NCBI GenBank assembly: GCA_034435615.1
Contig: DAOTWZ010000021.1
Span: 1 to 10,628 of the forward strand
DNA from: H17-190 sp034435615
GTDB lineage: Bacteria; Chloroflexota; Dehalococcoidia; SM23-28-2; HRBIN24
Direction: 5' to 3'
DNA length: 10,628 nucleotides
The translations under genes were made by a program, and so were the position numbers. A model generated the notes under the pieces. That model did no database searches and was not told where the DNA came from. It saw only the letters and a program-made list of their open reading frames with translations. Of the stretch, positions 1 through 6,566 are shown piece after piece. The stretch's first letter is position 1. Each line of letters starts with the position of its first letter.

Positions 1-68
1 CCCGCTGGCCGGGGCCCGCCGTCAGCCCGGGCGGAGACGGCGCCCCCCTTCGGCGAGGTGACCGCCCC

Positions 69-1373
69 GTGGAGCGCCTCGTGCGGCCGGCCCGTCGACT
101 CCGGGGCAGCGTGACGCCGCCCGGAGACAAGTCCATATCACACCGCGCCGCCATCCTCAACGCCATCGCCAGCGGCCCCGCCACCGTCGACAACTTCCAG
201 TGGGGTGCTGACTGCCTGGCCACCCTGCGCTGCCTCCGCCTCCTGGGCGTCCCCTGGCGCTGGCAGGGCCAGGATACCCTTCGCATCGAAGGGGTGGGCC
301 TGCACGGCCTGCGAGAGCCGCCCGCCCCCCTGGACTGTCGCAACTCCGGCACCACCATGCGCCTCCTGGCGGGCCTCCTGGCCCCCCAGCCCTTCTTCTC
401 CGTCCTCACGGGCGACGCCTCCCTCCGCTCCCGCCCCATGGGACGGGTGGTAGAGCCGCTGCGCCTCATGGGGGCCGAGGTCTGGGGCCGGCAGGGGGGC
501 TCCCTGGCGCCCCTGGCCATTCAGGGCCGCCCCCTGCGGAGCATCCATTACCGCCTCCCCATGGCCTCCGCCCAGGTCAAATCGGCCCTCCTCCTGGCCG
601 GCCTCTACGCCGAGGGGGAGACCACTCTGGTGGAGCCCGCCCCCTCCCGTGACCACACGGAGCGCATGCTGCGGGCCATGGGCGCCCCCCTCCAGGAATC
701 GGAGGCGGGGATCAGCGTGCGGCCGCCGGACGATGGCCTCCGTCCCCTCTCCCTCGTCGTCCCCGGCGACATCTCCGCCGCCGCCTACTGGCTGGTGGCC
801 GCCCTCGTCCACCCGGACGCCGAGGTCAGGGTGGAAGGGGTGGGGGTCAACCCCACCCGCACCGGCATCCTGGACGCCCTCCGCCTCATGGGAGCCGACA
901 TCCGCCTGGAGAACGAGACCGTGCGGGGCGGCGAGCCGGTGGCCGACCTTGTAGCCCGCTCCTCCCGCCTGCGGGGCATCGTTGTATCCGGCGAGCTCAT
1001 ACCGCGTCTCATAGACGAAATACCCGTGCTGGCGCTGGCCGCCCTCCACGCCGAGGGGGAGACGGTGGTCCGCGACGCCGCCGAGCTGCGGGCCAAGGAG
1101 AGCGATCGCCTGCGCACCACCGCCCAGGAGCTGCGACGCCTGGGGGGAGATATCGAGGAGCTGCCGGACGGCTTGCGCATCCGGGGCGGCAGGAGGCTTC
1201 AGGGGGCAAAGGTGCGCAGCCATGGCGACCATCGTCTGGCCATGACGCTGGCTGTAGCTGGCCTGGTGGCCCAGGGAGAAACTATAATTAGCAACTACGA
1301 GGCGGTCGTTGTATCATATCCTAGATTTTGGGACGAACTTGACCGCCTGTGCGGTGGTGGCGGTGAGGACTAG
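69..1373 (+). CDS. aroA: 3-phosphoshikimate 1-carboxyvinyltransferase (EPSP synthase)
   Basis: Cytoplasmic shikimate-pathway enzyme that joins phosphoenolpyruvate to shikimate-3-phosphate to give EPSP, the chorismate precursor. The 434 aa length is usual for the family. Family motifs are all present: GDKSISHR at residues 19-26, NSGTTMR at 92-98, the LIDEIP segment with Asp316/Glu317, KESDRL at 343-348, and HGDHR at 385-389. At the glyphosate-contact position the loop has Gly94 rather than the Ala of tolerant CP4-type enzymes. Leu99 sits where E. coli has Pro101, as in Bacillus. The GTG start follows a GAGGTG Shine-Dalgarno at 55-60 with 8 bp spacing and places the GDKS motif at the normal distance. 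The frame stays open to the window edge, so a slightly longer form cannot be excluded. It is the first visible gene of a run leading into remA 20 bp downstream. The last 20-25 codons (about 1279-1345) use many AT-rich codons unlike the rest of the gene. Confidence 0.96.
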   Translation: MERLVRPARRLRGSVTPPGDKSISHRAAILNAIASGPATVDNFQWGADCLATLRCLRLLGVPWRWQGQDTLRIEGVGLHGLREPPAPLDCRNSGTTMRLLAGLLAPQPFFSVLTGDASLRSRPMGRVVEPLRLMGAEVWGRQGGSLAPLAIQGRPLRSIHYRLPMASAQVKSALLLAGLYAEGETTLVEPAPSRDHTERMLRAMGAPLQESEAGISVRPPDDGLRPLSLVVPGDISAAAYWLVAALVHPDAEVRVEGVGVNPTRTGILDALRLMGADIRLENETVRGGEPVADLVARSSRLRGIVVSGELIPRLIDEIPVLALAALHAEGETVVRDAAELRAKESDRLRTTAQELRRLGGDIEELPDGLRIRGGRRLQGAKVRSHGDHRLAMTLAVAGLVAQGETIISNYEAVVVSYPRFWDELDRLCGGGGED

Positions 1374-1393
1374 AAGAAGGGAGTGAGATAAAG

Positions 1394-1702
1394 ATGGCCA
1401 CAGAGCTCCTCCATGTGGGGTTCGGCAACTACATAGCCCTCAATCGCGTGGTGGCCATCGTGACGCCCAACTCGGCCCCCATTCAGCGCATGGTCCGAGA
1501 CGGGAAGAAGCGAGGCGTCATCAAGGACGTGACCCAGGGCCGTCGTACCAAAGCCGTCATCTTCATGGACGATGGCTCCATCGTCCTGGCGGCCATCACG
1601 CCCGAGGCCATCTACGGCCGTGCCACACGGCTGGCCCCCGAGGCGGAGGCATCCCCCTCCGAGGCCGAGGGAGGCCGGCGGCGGAGGGCAGCCCGTGCCT
1701 AG
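1394..1702 (+). CDS. remA: RemA-like DUF370 regulatory protein
   Basis: Small DNA-binding protein of the RemA (extracellular matrix regulatory, DUF370) family. In Bacillus, RemA activates biofilm-matrix and osmoprotection genes; its role outside Firmicutes is largely unknown. The 102 aa product matches the family closely: HVGFGNYI at residues 7-14, an IVTP...SAPI segment at 22-30, RM at 32-33, RG at 40-41, DVTQGRRTKAV at 45-55 and FMDDG at 57-61. The GRRT(K/R) basic motif is the part implicated in DNA contact in RemA structures. After about residue 79 there is a tail of some 23 residues, first acidic and then Arg-rich, which the 89 aa Bacillus protein lacks. The start is fixed by GGAG at 1380-1383, 10 bp upstream of ATG. 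It lies 20 bp after aroA and overlaps the next gene by 8 bp. A position next to gmk is the usual RemA context in several phyla. Confidence 0.92.
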   Translation: MATELLHVGFGNYIALNRVVAIVTPNSAPIQRMVRDGKKRGVIKDVTQGRRTKAVIFMDDGSIVLAAITPEAIYGRATRLAPEAEASPSEAEGGRRRRAARA

Positions 1703-1949
1703 GCTCGTCCACGTGGGGCTCCGCAACTACATCCCGGCGGAGCGCGTGCTGAGCTGTGAGAGCGCTGGCCAGGCCTGGGTGCAGCGGCTGGTGCGGGCGG
1801 CCCGCCGGGGCGAGACCGGCGCCACCGTCCTGGACCTGACGGCCGGCCGCAGGACGCGAGGCGTCCTCTTCCTGGACACCGGCCATATAGCCCTGGTCGC
1901 CCTCTCCCCCCAGACCATCGGCAGTCGCCTCACGGCGGCCCGCCGCTAG
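1695..1949 (+). CDS. second, diverged RemA/DUF370-like protein
   Basis: 84 aa paralogue of the preceding gene. It starts at a GTG (1695) inside the last codons of remA and overlaps it by 8 bp. The start is supported by GGAGGG at 1683-1688, 6 bp upstream, and by alignment: LVHVGLRNYI at residues 4-13 matches LLHVGFGNYI of RemA. Also kept are ERV at 16-18, RLV at 31-33, DLTAGRRTRGVLFLD at 47-61 and LSPQTI at 70-75. The region around residues 19-40 has diverged: the SAPI motif is gone, replaced by CESAGQAWVQ. The putative DNA-contact motif GRRTR is intact, so loss of DNA binding is not implied. The overlap suggests coupled translation and roughly equal amounts of both proteins. gmk follows after 16 bp. 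A longer reading from 1572 in this frame would run inside remA and is not needed. Family membership is visible in the sequence; function is unknown. Confidence 0.87.
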   Translation: MPRLVHVGLRNYIPAERVLSCESAGQAWVQRLVRAARRGETGATVLDLTAGRRTRGVLFLDTGHIALVALSPQTIGSRLTAARR

Positions 1950-1965
1950 ACGGCCCGCAGGTCCC

Positions 1966-2550
1966 GTGTCGCTCCTCGTCGTCATCACGGGGCCATCGGG
2001 GGTAGGGAAGGATACTGTCATCGCGCGGCTGCGCCGGCGACTGGGCCCCGCCGTGCACGTGGGGGTCACCGCCACCACCCGGCCCCCCCGCCCCGGGGAG
2101 CGCCACGGTGTCCACTACTACTTCGTCACGCCGGAGCAGTTCCAGGAGATGCTCTCACGGGGGGAGTTGCTGGAAAACGCCGTGGTCTACGGACATCGCT
2201 ACGGCGTACCCCGCCCACCCCTGGAGCAGGCGCTGGCCCAGGGGAAGGACGTCCTCCTCCGCACCGACGTCCAGGGCGCCCGCTACATCAAGTCCCGCCA
2301 CCCCCAGGCGGTCACCATCTTCCTCGTGCCTCCCTCCCTCCGGGAGCTGGAGCGACGGTTGCGCCGGCGGAACAAGGACAGCCCCCAGCAACTGGCCCTG
2401 CGGCTGGCCAAGGCCCGGGAGGAGATGGCAACCGCCCATGAATTCGACTACCAGGTGACCAACGACCGCATAGACCGGGCGGTGGAGGAGATCCTGGAGA
2501 TAATGGAACGGGAACGCTCTCGCCCCCGCGGCGCCCCCACGCCCCTGTGA
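1966..2550 (+). CDS. gmk: guanylate kinase
   Basis: Cytoplasmic enzyme that phosphorylates GMP to GDP with ATP, feeding GTP and dGTP synthesis. The 194 aa product has the P-loop GPSGVGKD at residues 9-16. The GMP-binding segment TTRPPRPGE lies at 37-45 with Tyr51 following. The second GMP-contact region is at Glu70, Tyr75 and Tyr79-Gly80, and DVQGA is at 101-105. The lid carries an Arg-rich helix (ERRLRRR at 129-135), and VTND sits at 164-167. The GTG start at 1966 places the P-loop at the normal N-terminal position; its Shine-Dalgarno is weak (GCAGG just upstream), consistent with translation coupled to the gene 16 bp before it. In many genomes rpoZ (RNA polymerase omega) follows gmk. Here the next gene is lexA behind its own promoter, and no rpoZ is seen in the window. 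Confidence 0.96.
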   Translation: MSLLVVITGPSGVGKDTVIARLRRRLGPAVHVGVTATTRPPRPGERHGVHYYFVTPEQFQEMLSRGELLENAVVYGHRYGVPRPPLEQALAQGKDVLLRTDVQGARYIKSRHPQAVTIFLVPPSLRELERRLRRRNKDSPQQLALRLAKAREEMATAHEFDYQVTNDRIDRAVEEILEIMERERSRPRGAPTPL

Positions 2551-2580
2551 CGACCGGCGGAGGACGATGACGCCCACCGG

Positions 2581-2609
2581 TTGACGCCCTCTCCTCCCCT
2601 TGCTACACT
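2581..2609 (+). promoter_or_regulatory. lexA promoter
   Basis: TTGACG (-35) at 2581-2586 and TACACT (-10) at 2604-2609 are separated by exactly 17 bp. This is a near-consensus sigma-70-type promoter in otherwise GC-rich DNA. The predicted transcription start is near 2616, inside the SOS box cluster, giving a leader of about 33 nt. Confidence 0.8.
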
Positions 2610-2610
2610 T

Positions 2611-2631
2611 GTTCTATCGAACAGGCGTTCC
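2611..2631 (+). promoter_or_regulatory. LexA operator (SOS box) with an extra half-site
   Basis: CGAACAGGCGTTCC at 2618-2631 matches the Gram-positive-type LexA consensus CGAACRNRYGTTYC at every position. A further GTTC at 2611-2614 forms a second, oppositely phased dyad with the same GAAC (TGTTC at 2610-2614, four bases, GAACA at 2619-2623). Three half-sites therefore stand in a row with 4 bp spacers. The cluster covers the predicted transcription start just downstream of the -10 box, so bound LexA would block its own gene. Confidence 0.85.
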
Positions 2632-2648
2632 AGGCAGGAGGGGGCGTC

Positions 2649-3290
2649 ATGCAGGAGCTGACACCGAAACAGCGGCGCATCCTGGAGTTCATCCAGCGCT
2701 TTCTGGAGGAGCACGACTATCCCCCCAGCATCCGCCAGATACAGGAGGGCTGCGGCCTCAGCTCCACCTCCGTGGTGGACTACAACCTGCGCATCCTGGA
2801 GCGCCTGGGCTACATACGCCGCGACAGAGAGGTCTCACGCGCCATAGAGCTGCTGGGCCCGGCGGGGCGTCGGCGTCCCCGCGTGGTGGAGGTGCCGGTG
2901 GTGGGCACCATCGCCGCCGGCCAGCCCATACCCGTCCCCACCGCCGACGCCTGGAGCGCCCCCTTCGACGAGACGGTGCCTGTCCGCCCGGAGCAGGCCC
3001 GCCACCCCGAGCGCCTCTTCGCCCTGCGGGTCAAGGGCAACTCCATGATCGACGCCCTCATCAACGACGGCGACGTGGTGGTCTTGGAGCAGACGAGCAC
3101 TGCCCAGAACGGCGACATGGTGGCCGTCTGGCTGAAGCGGGAGGAGGAGACTACCCTCAAGAAGTTCTACCGCGAGGGCGACCGCATCCGCCTCCAGCCG
3201 GCCAATGAGGCCATGGCCCCCATCTACACCGACCCCGACAACGTGGAGGTCCAGGGGCGGGTGGTCATGGTCCTCCGCTCCCCCTCCTGA
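2649..3290 (+). CDS. lexA: LexA SOS repressor / autoprotease
   Basis: Transcriptional repressor of the DNA-damage (SOS) regulon. RecA on single-stranded DNA triggers its self-cleavage. The 213 aa product has an N-terminal winged helix-turn-helix (about residues 1-68, with PPSIRQIQ at 25-32, a recognition-helix region at 39-50 and GYIRRD at 54-59), then a linker, then the S24 peptidase domain. The scissile Ala-Gly is Ala90-Gly91 in GTIAAG. The nucleophile is Ser132 in KGNSM and the general-base Lys is most likely Lys171 in ETTLKKF, 39 residues later, as in the family. The start is fixed by AGGAGG at 2636-2641, 7 bp before ATG. It is transcribed from its own SOS-controlled promoter rather than only by readthrough from gmk. 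The 3' end lies 15 bp from the 3' end of the convergent methyltransferase gene, with no clear terminator between them. Confidence 0.97.
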   Translation: MQELTPKQRRILEFIQRFLEEHDYPPSIRQIQEGCGLSSTSVVDYNLRILERLGYIRRDREVSRAIELLGPAGRRRPRVVEVPVVGTIAAGQPIPVPTADAWSAPFDETVPVRPEQARHPERLFALRVKGNSMIDALINDGDVVVLEQTSTAQNGDMVAVWLKREEETTLKKFYREGDRIRLQPANEAMAPIYTDPDNVEVQGRVVMVLRSPS

Positions 3291-3305
3291 GACGGGGCGG
3301 CCTCC

Positions 3306-4064
3306 TCACCGCCGGTAGGCGACGACGCGCAGGCGACGGTAGTCGGCCACCCAGGTGCCGTCGCGGAAGAGGCGGGGCCGCAGACGCTCCTCCACTGCCT
3401 GCACCACCTCGTCCCGCCTCGCCTCGGGAAGGGGCGCCAGGAAGTCCCCGGCGAACATGGCCAGCCACTGGCGCAGCCCCTCCTCACCTCCCTCCAGCGG
3501 CGTGGGGCGGTCGAACAGGTGGGCCAGGACCACCTCCAGCCCCATCCTCTCTAAGAGGGCGACGTATTCGCCCAGGCCGGGAAAGTACCAGGGGGAGCCG
3601 CCTGGCGGCAGCGGCAGCCCCCGCTCCCCCAGCGTCTCCTGCAAGGCGGTCACGATGCTGGCCACGTTCCCTTTCGCCCCCAGCTCCGCCACCAGCCGCC
3701 CGCCCGGCCGCAGCGCCTCCACGATACAGGCCACCGCCCGCTCTTGCTCCTTTATCCAGTGGAGGACAGCGTTGGAGAAGACGGCATCGAAGGGCTCCGA
3801 GAAGCGGAAGTCACGGGCGTCCCCTACCAGGAAATGCAGGTCCGGATAGTTGCGTCGGGCCTGCTCCACCATGGCCGGCGAGGCGTCCATGCCGATGACC
3901 CAGGCCCCTCTGGCGGCGATGCGGGCCGTAAGGTGGCCCGTGCCGCACCCCAGATCCAGCACTCGCTCCCCCGGTTGCGGGGAGAGGAGCTCCACCAGGT
4001 CTTGGGCCTGGCGCCACACGAAGGAATGACGGCCCTCGTAGCGGGCCACGTCCCAGACGGCCAT
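3306..4064 (-). CDS. class I SAM-dependent methyltransferase, trans-aconitate methyltransferase-like
   Basis: 252 aa soluble methyltransferase with a Rossmann fold. The SAM-binding motif I VLDLGCGTG lies at residues 35-43, the acidic residue after strand 2 is Asp60 (GMDASPAM), motif II is GDARDF at 81-86, and motif IV is LRPGGRLV at 118-125. FSNAVLHWI at 96-104 resembles the FANASLQWL region of Tam, and the overall length and C-terminal cap fit the Tam/UbiE-like group. The actual methyl acceptor cannot be read from the sequence. The ATG at 4064 is preceded on the - strand by AGGAG with a 5 bp gap. It begins 8 bp after the stop of holA, so the two are very probably co-transcribed. The same frame stays open far upstream (to 4595), but that stretch lies antiphase within holA and is a GC-driven artefact. 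Its 3' end faces lexA across 15 bp. Confidence 0.88.
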   Translation of the reverse strand: MAVWDVARYEGRHSFVWRQAQDLVELLSPQPGERVLDLGCGTGHLTARIAARGAWVIGMDASPAMVEQARRNYPDLHFLVGDARDFRFSEPFDAVFSNAVLHWIKEQERAVACIVEALRPGGRLVAELGAKGNVASIVTALQETLGERGLPLPPGGSPWYFPGLGEYVALLERMGLEVVLAHLFDRPTPLEGGEEGLRQWLAMFAGDFLAPLPEARRDEVVQAVEERLRPRLFRDGTWVADYRRLRVVAYRR

Positions 4065-4072
4065 AGCGTCTC

Positions 4073-5101
4073 CTAGCCTCCGGCCCTCCCCCGGCCGGGG
4101 CGACGCTGGCCCGCCGGGCCGGTAGGCAGGCGGGCCAGGTCGTACACCAGCTCCTCCAGCGCCACCTCCTCCGTCACCTGCCCCCCCTTGATGGCCACGT
4201 CCGCCTCCAGGAGACGGCGGTAGGCCGCCCTGAGGGCCTCCAGAGAGTAGCGACGGGCCTGCCGCAGCAGGCGACGCAGCGGCCGCTCGGGGAGGCCCGT
4301 CGCCTGGGAGAGCTCGCGCTCGCTGGCCCCACGCTCCAGCAGGTAGCGGGCCAGGAGGAGCCGACGGTAATGGCGGGCCAGCAGGGCCAGCAGATGAAGG
4401 GGGGCCTCGCCCTGGGCAGAGAGCTGGCGCGAGAGGCGCAGGGCCGCCTCCCCCTCTCCCTCTGCCACGGCGTCTATCAGGGCAAAGACGCTCAGCTCTC
4501 GTGCCGGCGCCACCAGGAGCTGCACCTCCCGCTCCCCCACCGCCTCCCCCCCGGCGTAGGTAGCCAGCTTCTCCAGCTCCGAATTGAGGGCCCACAGGTC
4601 ATTGCCCAGCAGGTCGACCAGGAGGGCCACCGCCTGAGGGGAGAGACGCAGCCCCATCCGCTGGCAGCGCTGGACGATCCAGCGCGGCACTTCCTCCGGC
4701 CACAGGGGACGGAACTCCCTCACCTGGGCGTGAGGCGCCAGTGCCTGCAGGAGGGGATTGCCCCGGTCCACCGCTCCCTCCTCCACCAGAACGAGATGGG
4801 CATGAGGGGGCAACTGCCCCGCGTACTGGACGAAGGACTCCCAGGGCCCCAGGGTGGCCCGCTTCCCCCGCCCCTCCCCCTGGAAGCGGCCCAGCAGCCC
4901 CTCCACGATGACCAGTCGGTGGGCGCCCAGGAACGGCAGAGCGCTGCAGGCGCTCACCAGCTCCTGAGGCTGCACCTGCCGCCCCTCCAGCACCAGCGTG
5001 TTGGCCATCAGGGAGCCATCCTCGTCCAGGGAGGCCCGCAGTTCCCGCAGCGCCTCCCGCAGGGAGAAGCTGTCCTGGCCGTAGAAGATGTAGAGTGGCA
5101 C
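4073..5101 (-). CDS. holA: DNA polymerase III subunit delta
   Basis: Clamp-loader delta subunit, which opens the sliding clamp and loads it on primed DNA at the replication fork. The 342 aa length is typical. The N-terminus PLYIFYGQDSFSLREAL (residues 2-18) is the usual delta opening, where the family has YGxDxFL before the first helix. PFLGAHRLVIVEGL at 56-69 matches the conserved segment that precedes the clamp-contact region. The middle has GNDLWALNSELEKLATYAGG (166-185), the delta-typical helix. The C-terminal collar domain includes RLLEADVAIKGG at 296-307. The GTG start at 5101 is supported by GGGGGA, 7 bp upstream on the - strand. An upstream in-frame ATG at 5380 would run through the divergent trxA gene and is rejected. 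It is transcribed divergently from trxA and leads into the methyltransferase gene 8 bp downstream. The C-terminal 15 residues are Gly/Arg/Pro-rich and probably disordered. Confidence 0.93.
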   Translation of the reverse strand: MPLYIFYGQDSFSLREALRELRASLDEDGSLMANTLVLEGRQVQPQELVSACSALPFLGAHRLVIVEGLLGRFQGEGRGKRATLGPWESFVQYAGQLPPHAHLVLVEEGAVDRGNPLLQALAPHAQVREFRPLWPEEVPRWIVQRCQRMGLRLSPQAVALLVDLLGNDLWALNSELEKLATYAGGEAVGEREVQLLVAPARELSVFALIDAVAEGEGEAALRLSRQLSAQGEAPLHLLALLARHYRRLLLARYLLERGASERELSQATGLPERPLRRLLRQARRYSLEALRAAYRRLLEADVAIKGGQVTEEVALEELVYDLARLPTGPAGQRRPGRGRAGG

Positions 5102-5115
5102 GGATATGTCCCCCT

Positions 5116-5136
5116 GTGCTATCCTAAATTTAGCAC
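5116..5136. promoter_or_regulatory. AT-rich perfect dyad in the holA/trxA divergent spacer
   Basis: GTGCTA at 5116-5121 and TAGCAC at 5131-5136 form a perfect inverted repeat with a 9 bp centre. An off-centre 10 bp palindrome CTAAATTTAG lies at 5124-5133. This is the only AT-rich patch in the 82 bp divergent spacer, so it probably carries an operator and/or the -10 regions of both directions. No convincing -35 box is visible on either strand. The T-N11-A style is reminiscent of LysR-type sites, but the regulator cannot be named. Confidence 0.5.
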
Positions 5137-5183
5137 CCGATGGCCGCAGGCACACCTGGCGGCTGCGTTGGAGGACGAGGGAG

Positions 5184-5510
5184 ATGGTGAAGCCCAGGGA
5201 CATCACAGACGCCGAGTTCGACACTGAGGTGCTCAAGTCGGAGCTGCCCGTGCTGGTGGACTTCTGGGCCCCCTGGTGCGGCCCCTGCCGCATGGTGGCG
5301 CCCATAGTGGAGGAGCTGGCCCAGGAGTACGACGGCCGGGTCAAGTTCGTCAAGGTCAACACCGACGACAACGTGGACACCGCCGTCCGCTACGGCATCC
5401 GCAGCATCCCCACCCTGCTCCTCTTCAAGGGAGGCGAGGCGGTGGGACAGATCATCGGCTTCCGCCCCAAGAGCGACCTGAAAAAGCTGATCGAGAAGGC
5501 CCTGAGCTAG
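5184..5510 (+). CDS. trxA: thioredoxin
   Basis: Small cytoplasmic dithiol protein that reduces disulfides in ribonucleotide reductase, peroxiredoxins and other partners. The 108 aa product is almost the length of E. coli TrxA (109 with Met). The active site WCGPC is at residues 31-35, preceded by LVDFWAP at 24-30 with the buried Asp26. The cis-proline is Pro76 in SIPT, and the C-terminal LLLFKGGE...IGF region is standard. The ATG at 5184 has GGAGGA at 5170-5175, 8 bp upstream, and gives the usual short N-terminus. An earlier in-frame ATG at 5106 would add 26 residues running through the operator dyad and is unlikely. The product is the substrate of the reductase encoded next, which is a common trxA-trxB arrangement. 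Confidence 0.96.
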   Translation: MVKPRDITDAEFDTEVLKSELPVLVDFWAPWCGPCRMVAPIVEELAQEYDGRVKFVKVNTDDNVDTAVRYGIRSIPTLLLFKGGEAVGQIIGFRPKSDLKKLIEKALS

Positions 5511-5529
5511 ACCCCGGGGGCCGCAGGGG

Positions 5530-5566
5530 CCGCCTGGGGGCTGCCGGCCTGGCAGCCCCCAGGCGG
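5530..5566 (+). terminator. perfect 16 bp hairpin between trxA and trxB
   Basis: CCGCCTGGGGGCTGCC at 5530-5545 is exactly complementary to GGCAGCCCCCAGGCGG at 5551-5566, with a 5 nt loop. There is no T-run after it; TAAG and then the trxB start region follow. It may be a partial terminator or attenuator, or an mRNA-stabilising or processing hairpin that sets the trxA:trxB ratio. It ends 19 bp before the preferred trxB start. Confidence 0.7.
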
Positions 5567-5585
5567 TAAGATGCAGGGGAAAGAG

Positions 5586-6512
5586 ATGGCTGAAGAGTTC
5601 GACATCGTCATCGTGGGGGGCGGCCCGGCCGGCCTGGCCGCGGGCCTCTACGCGGCGCGGGCGCGCCGGCGCACCGTCCTCCTGGAGAAAGGCGTCATAG
5701 GGGGGCAGATCTCCCTCACCGAGGTGGTGGAGAACTACCCCGGCATAGAGAGCATCAACGGCTTCGATTTGGCCCAGGCCATGCTCCAGCAGGCCCAGAA
5801 CTATGGCCTGGAGACCCGCTTCACCGAGGCTACAGGGCTGGAGCGAGTGAACGACCTCTGGACCGTCCACACCACGGACGGGGACTACCTGGCCAAGGCA
5901 GTCATCATCACCGCCGGGGCGGAATACAACCGCCTCAACGTGCCCGGCGAAGAGCGCCTCACCGGGCGCGGCGTCTCCTACTGCGCCACCTGCGACGCCG
6001 CCTTCTTCAAGGACCAGGAGGTGGCGGTAGTGGGCGGCGGCGACGCCGCCATGGACGAGGGCCTCTTCACCACACGCTACGCCAGCAAGGTCTACGTCAT
6101 CCACCGTCGCGACCAGCTGCGGGCCAGCCGCATCCTTCAGGAACGGGCCTTCGCCAACCCCAAGATGCACTTCATCTGGAACACGGTGGTAACGGAGGTC
6201 CTGGGCGAGGAGGCGGTGGAGGGGGTACGCCTCCACAACCGTGTCACCGGCGAGGAATCGATCCTGCCGGTGAAGGCCGTCTTCATCTTCATCGGCCACC
6301 ACCCCAGCACCGACTGGCTACGGGGCGTCGTCCCCATGGACGAGGGCGGGCACATCATAGTGGACCCCTGGATGGCCACCTCCGTGCCTGGCCTCTTCGC
6401 CGCCGGGGACGTGCGCCAGTACTCGGCCCGCCAGGTGGTCAGCTCAGCCGGCGACGGCGCCACCGCCGCCATCGCCGCCGACCACTACATCTCCGAACAC
6501 TTCCACGAATAG
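5586..6512 (+). CDS. trxB: thioredoxin-disulfide reductase
   Basis: Cytoplasmic flavoenzyme that passes electrons from NADPH through FAD and a redox-active disulfide to thioredoxin. The 308 aa product is of normal length for the low-molecular-weight family. The FAD-binding motif GGGPAG is at residues 11-16. The redox centre CATC is at 133-136. The NADPH site has GGGDAAMDE at 150-158 and HRRDQLRA at 173-180, the basic pair expected for the 2'-phosphate. AAGD at 272-275 closes the second FAD contact. The start chosen is ATG 5586, with AGGGGA at 5575-5580, 5 bp upstream. ATG 5571, five codons earlier, has only a weak ribosome site and that lies inside the right arm of the upstream hairpin. The gene sits 75 bp after trxA and is very probably in the same operon. 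Confidence 0.95.
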   Translation: MAEEFDIVIVGGGPAGLAAGLYAARARRRTVLLEKGVIGGQISLTEVVENYPGIESINGFDLAQAMLQQAQNYGLETRFTEATGLERVNDLWTVHTTDGDYLAKAVIITAGAEYNRLNVPGEERLTGRGVSYCATCDAAFFKDQEVAVVGGGDAAMDEGLFTTRYASKVYVIHRRDQLRASRILQERAFANPKMHFIWNTVVTEVLGEEAVEGVRLHNRVTGEESILPVKAVFIFIGHHPSTDWLRGVVPMDEGGHIIVDPWMATSVPGLFAAGDVRQYSARQVVSSAGDGATAAIAADHYISEHFHE

Positions 6513-6517
6513 CCCCC

Positions 6518-6537
6518 GGGGCCGCTCACCTGGCCCC
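6518..6537 (+). terminator. possible weak terminator after trxB
   Basis: GGGGCC at 6518-6523 pairs with GGCCCC at 6532-6537 across an 8 nt loop. It starts 5 bp after the trxB stop and is followed by a mildly T-rich stretch (TGTTGCCCCTTTA). The stem is short, so termination efficiency is uncertain. Confidence 0.4.
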
Positions 6538-6566
6538 TGTTGCCCCTTTATGTCCAGCCGCCCAGC

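Noticed and set aside
1..68. Possible 3' end of an upstream gene (a frame ends with TGA at 59-61)
   Set aside because: Only 19 low-complexity Arg/Pro-rich codons are visible, and other frames are also open to the edge, so no product or even frame can be supported.
138..1232. 364 aa open frame on the - strand inside aroA
   Set aside because: Antisense shadow caused by high GC; Gly/Ala/His-rich translation without motifs, while the + strand encodes a complete EPSP synthase.
3291..3305. Bidirectional terminator between lexA and the methyltransferase gene
   Set aside because: The 15 bp gap holds no inverted repeat or T-run.
3306..4595. 429 aa reading of the methyltransferase with a long N-terminal extension
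   Set aside because: The extra part lies within holA in another frame, is Gly/Pro/Ala-rich, and ATG 4064 has a good ribosome site and the correct family N-terminus.
5130..6302. 390 aa open frame on the - strand across trxA and trxB
   Set aside because: Shadow frame opposite two clearly assigned genes; composition is unlike a real protein.
6531..6545. Sigma-54-like TGGC...TTGC element before the regulator gene
   Set aside because: GG and GC are separated by 8 bases rather than the required 10, and the regulator lacks GAFTGA.
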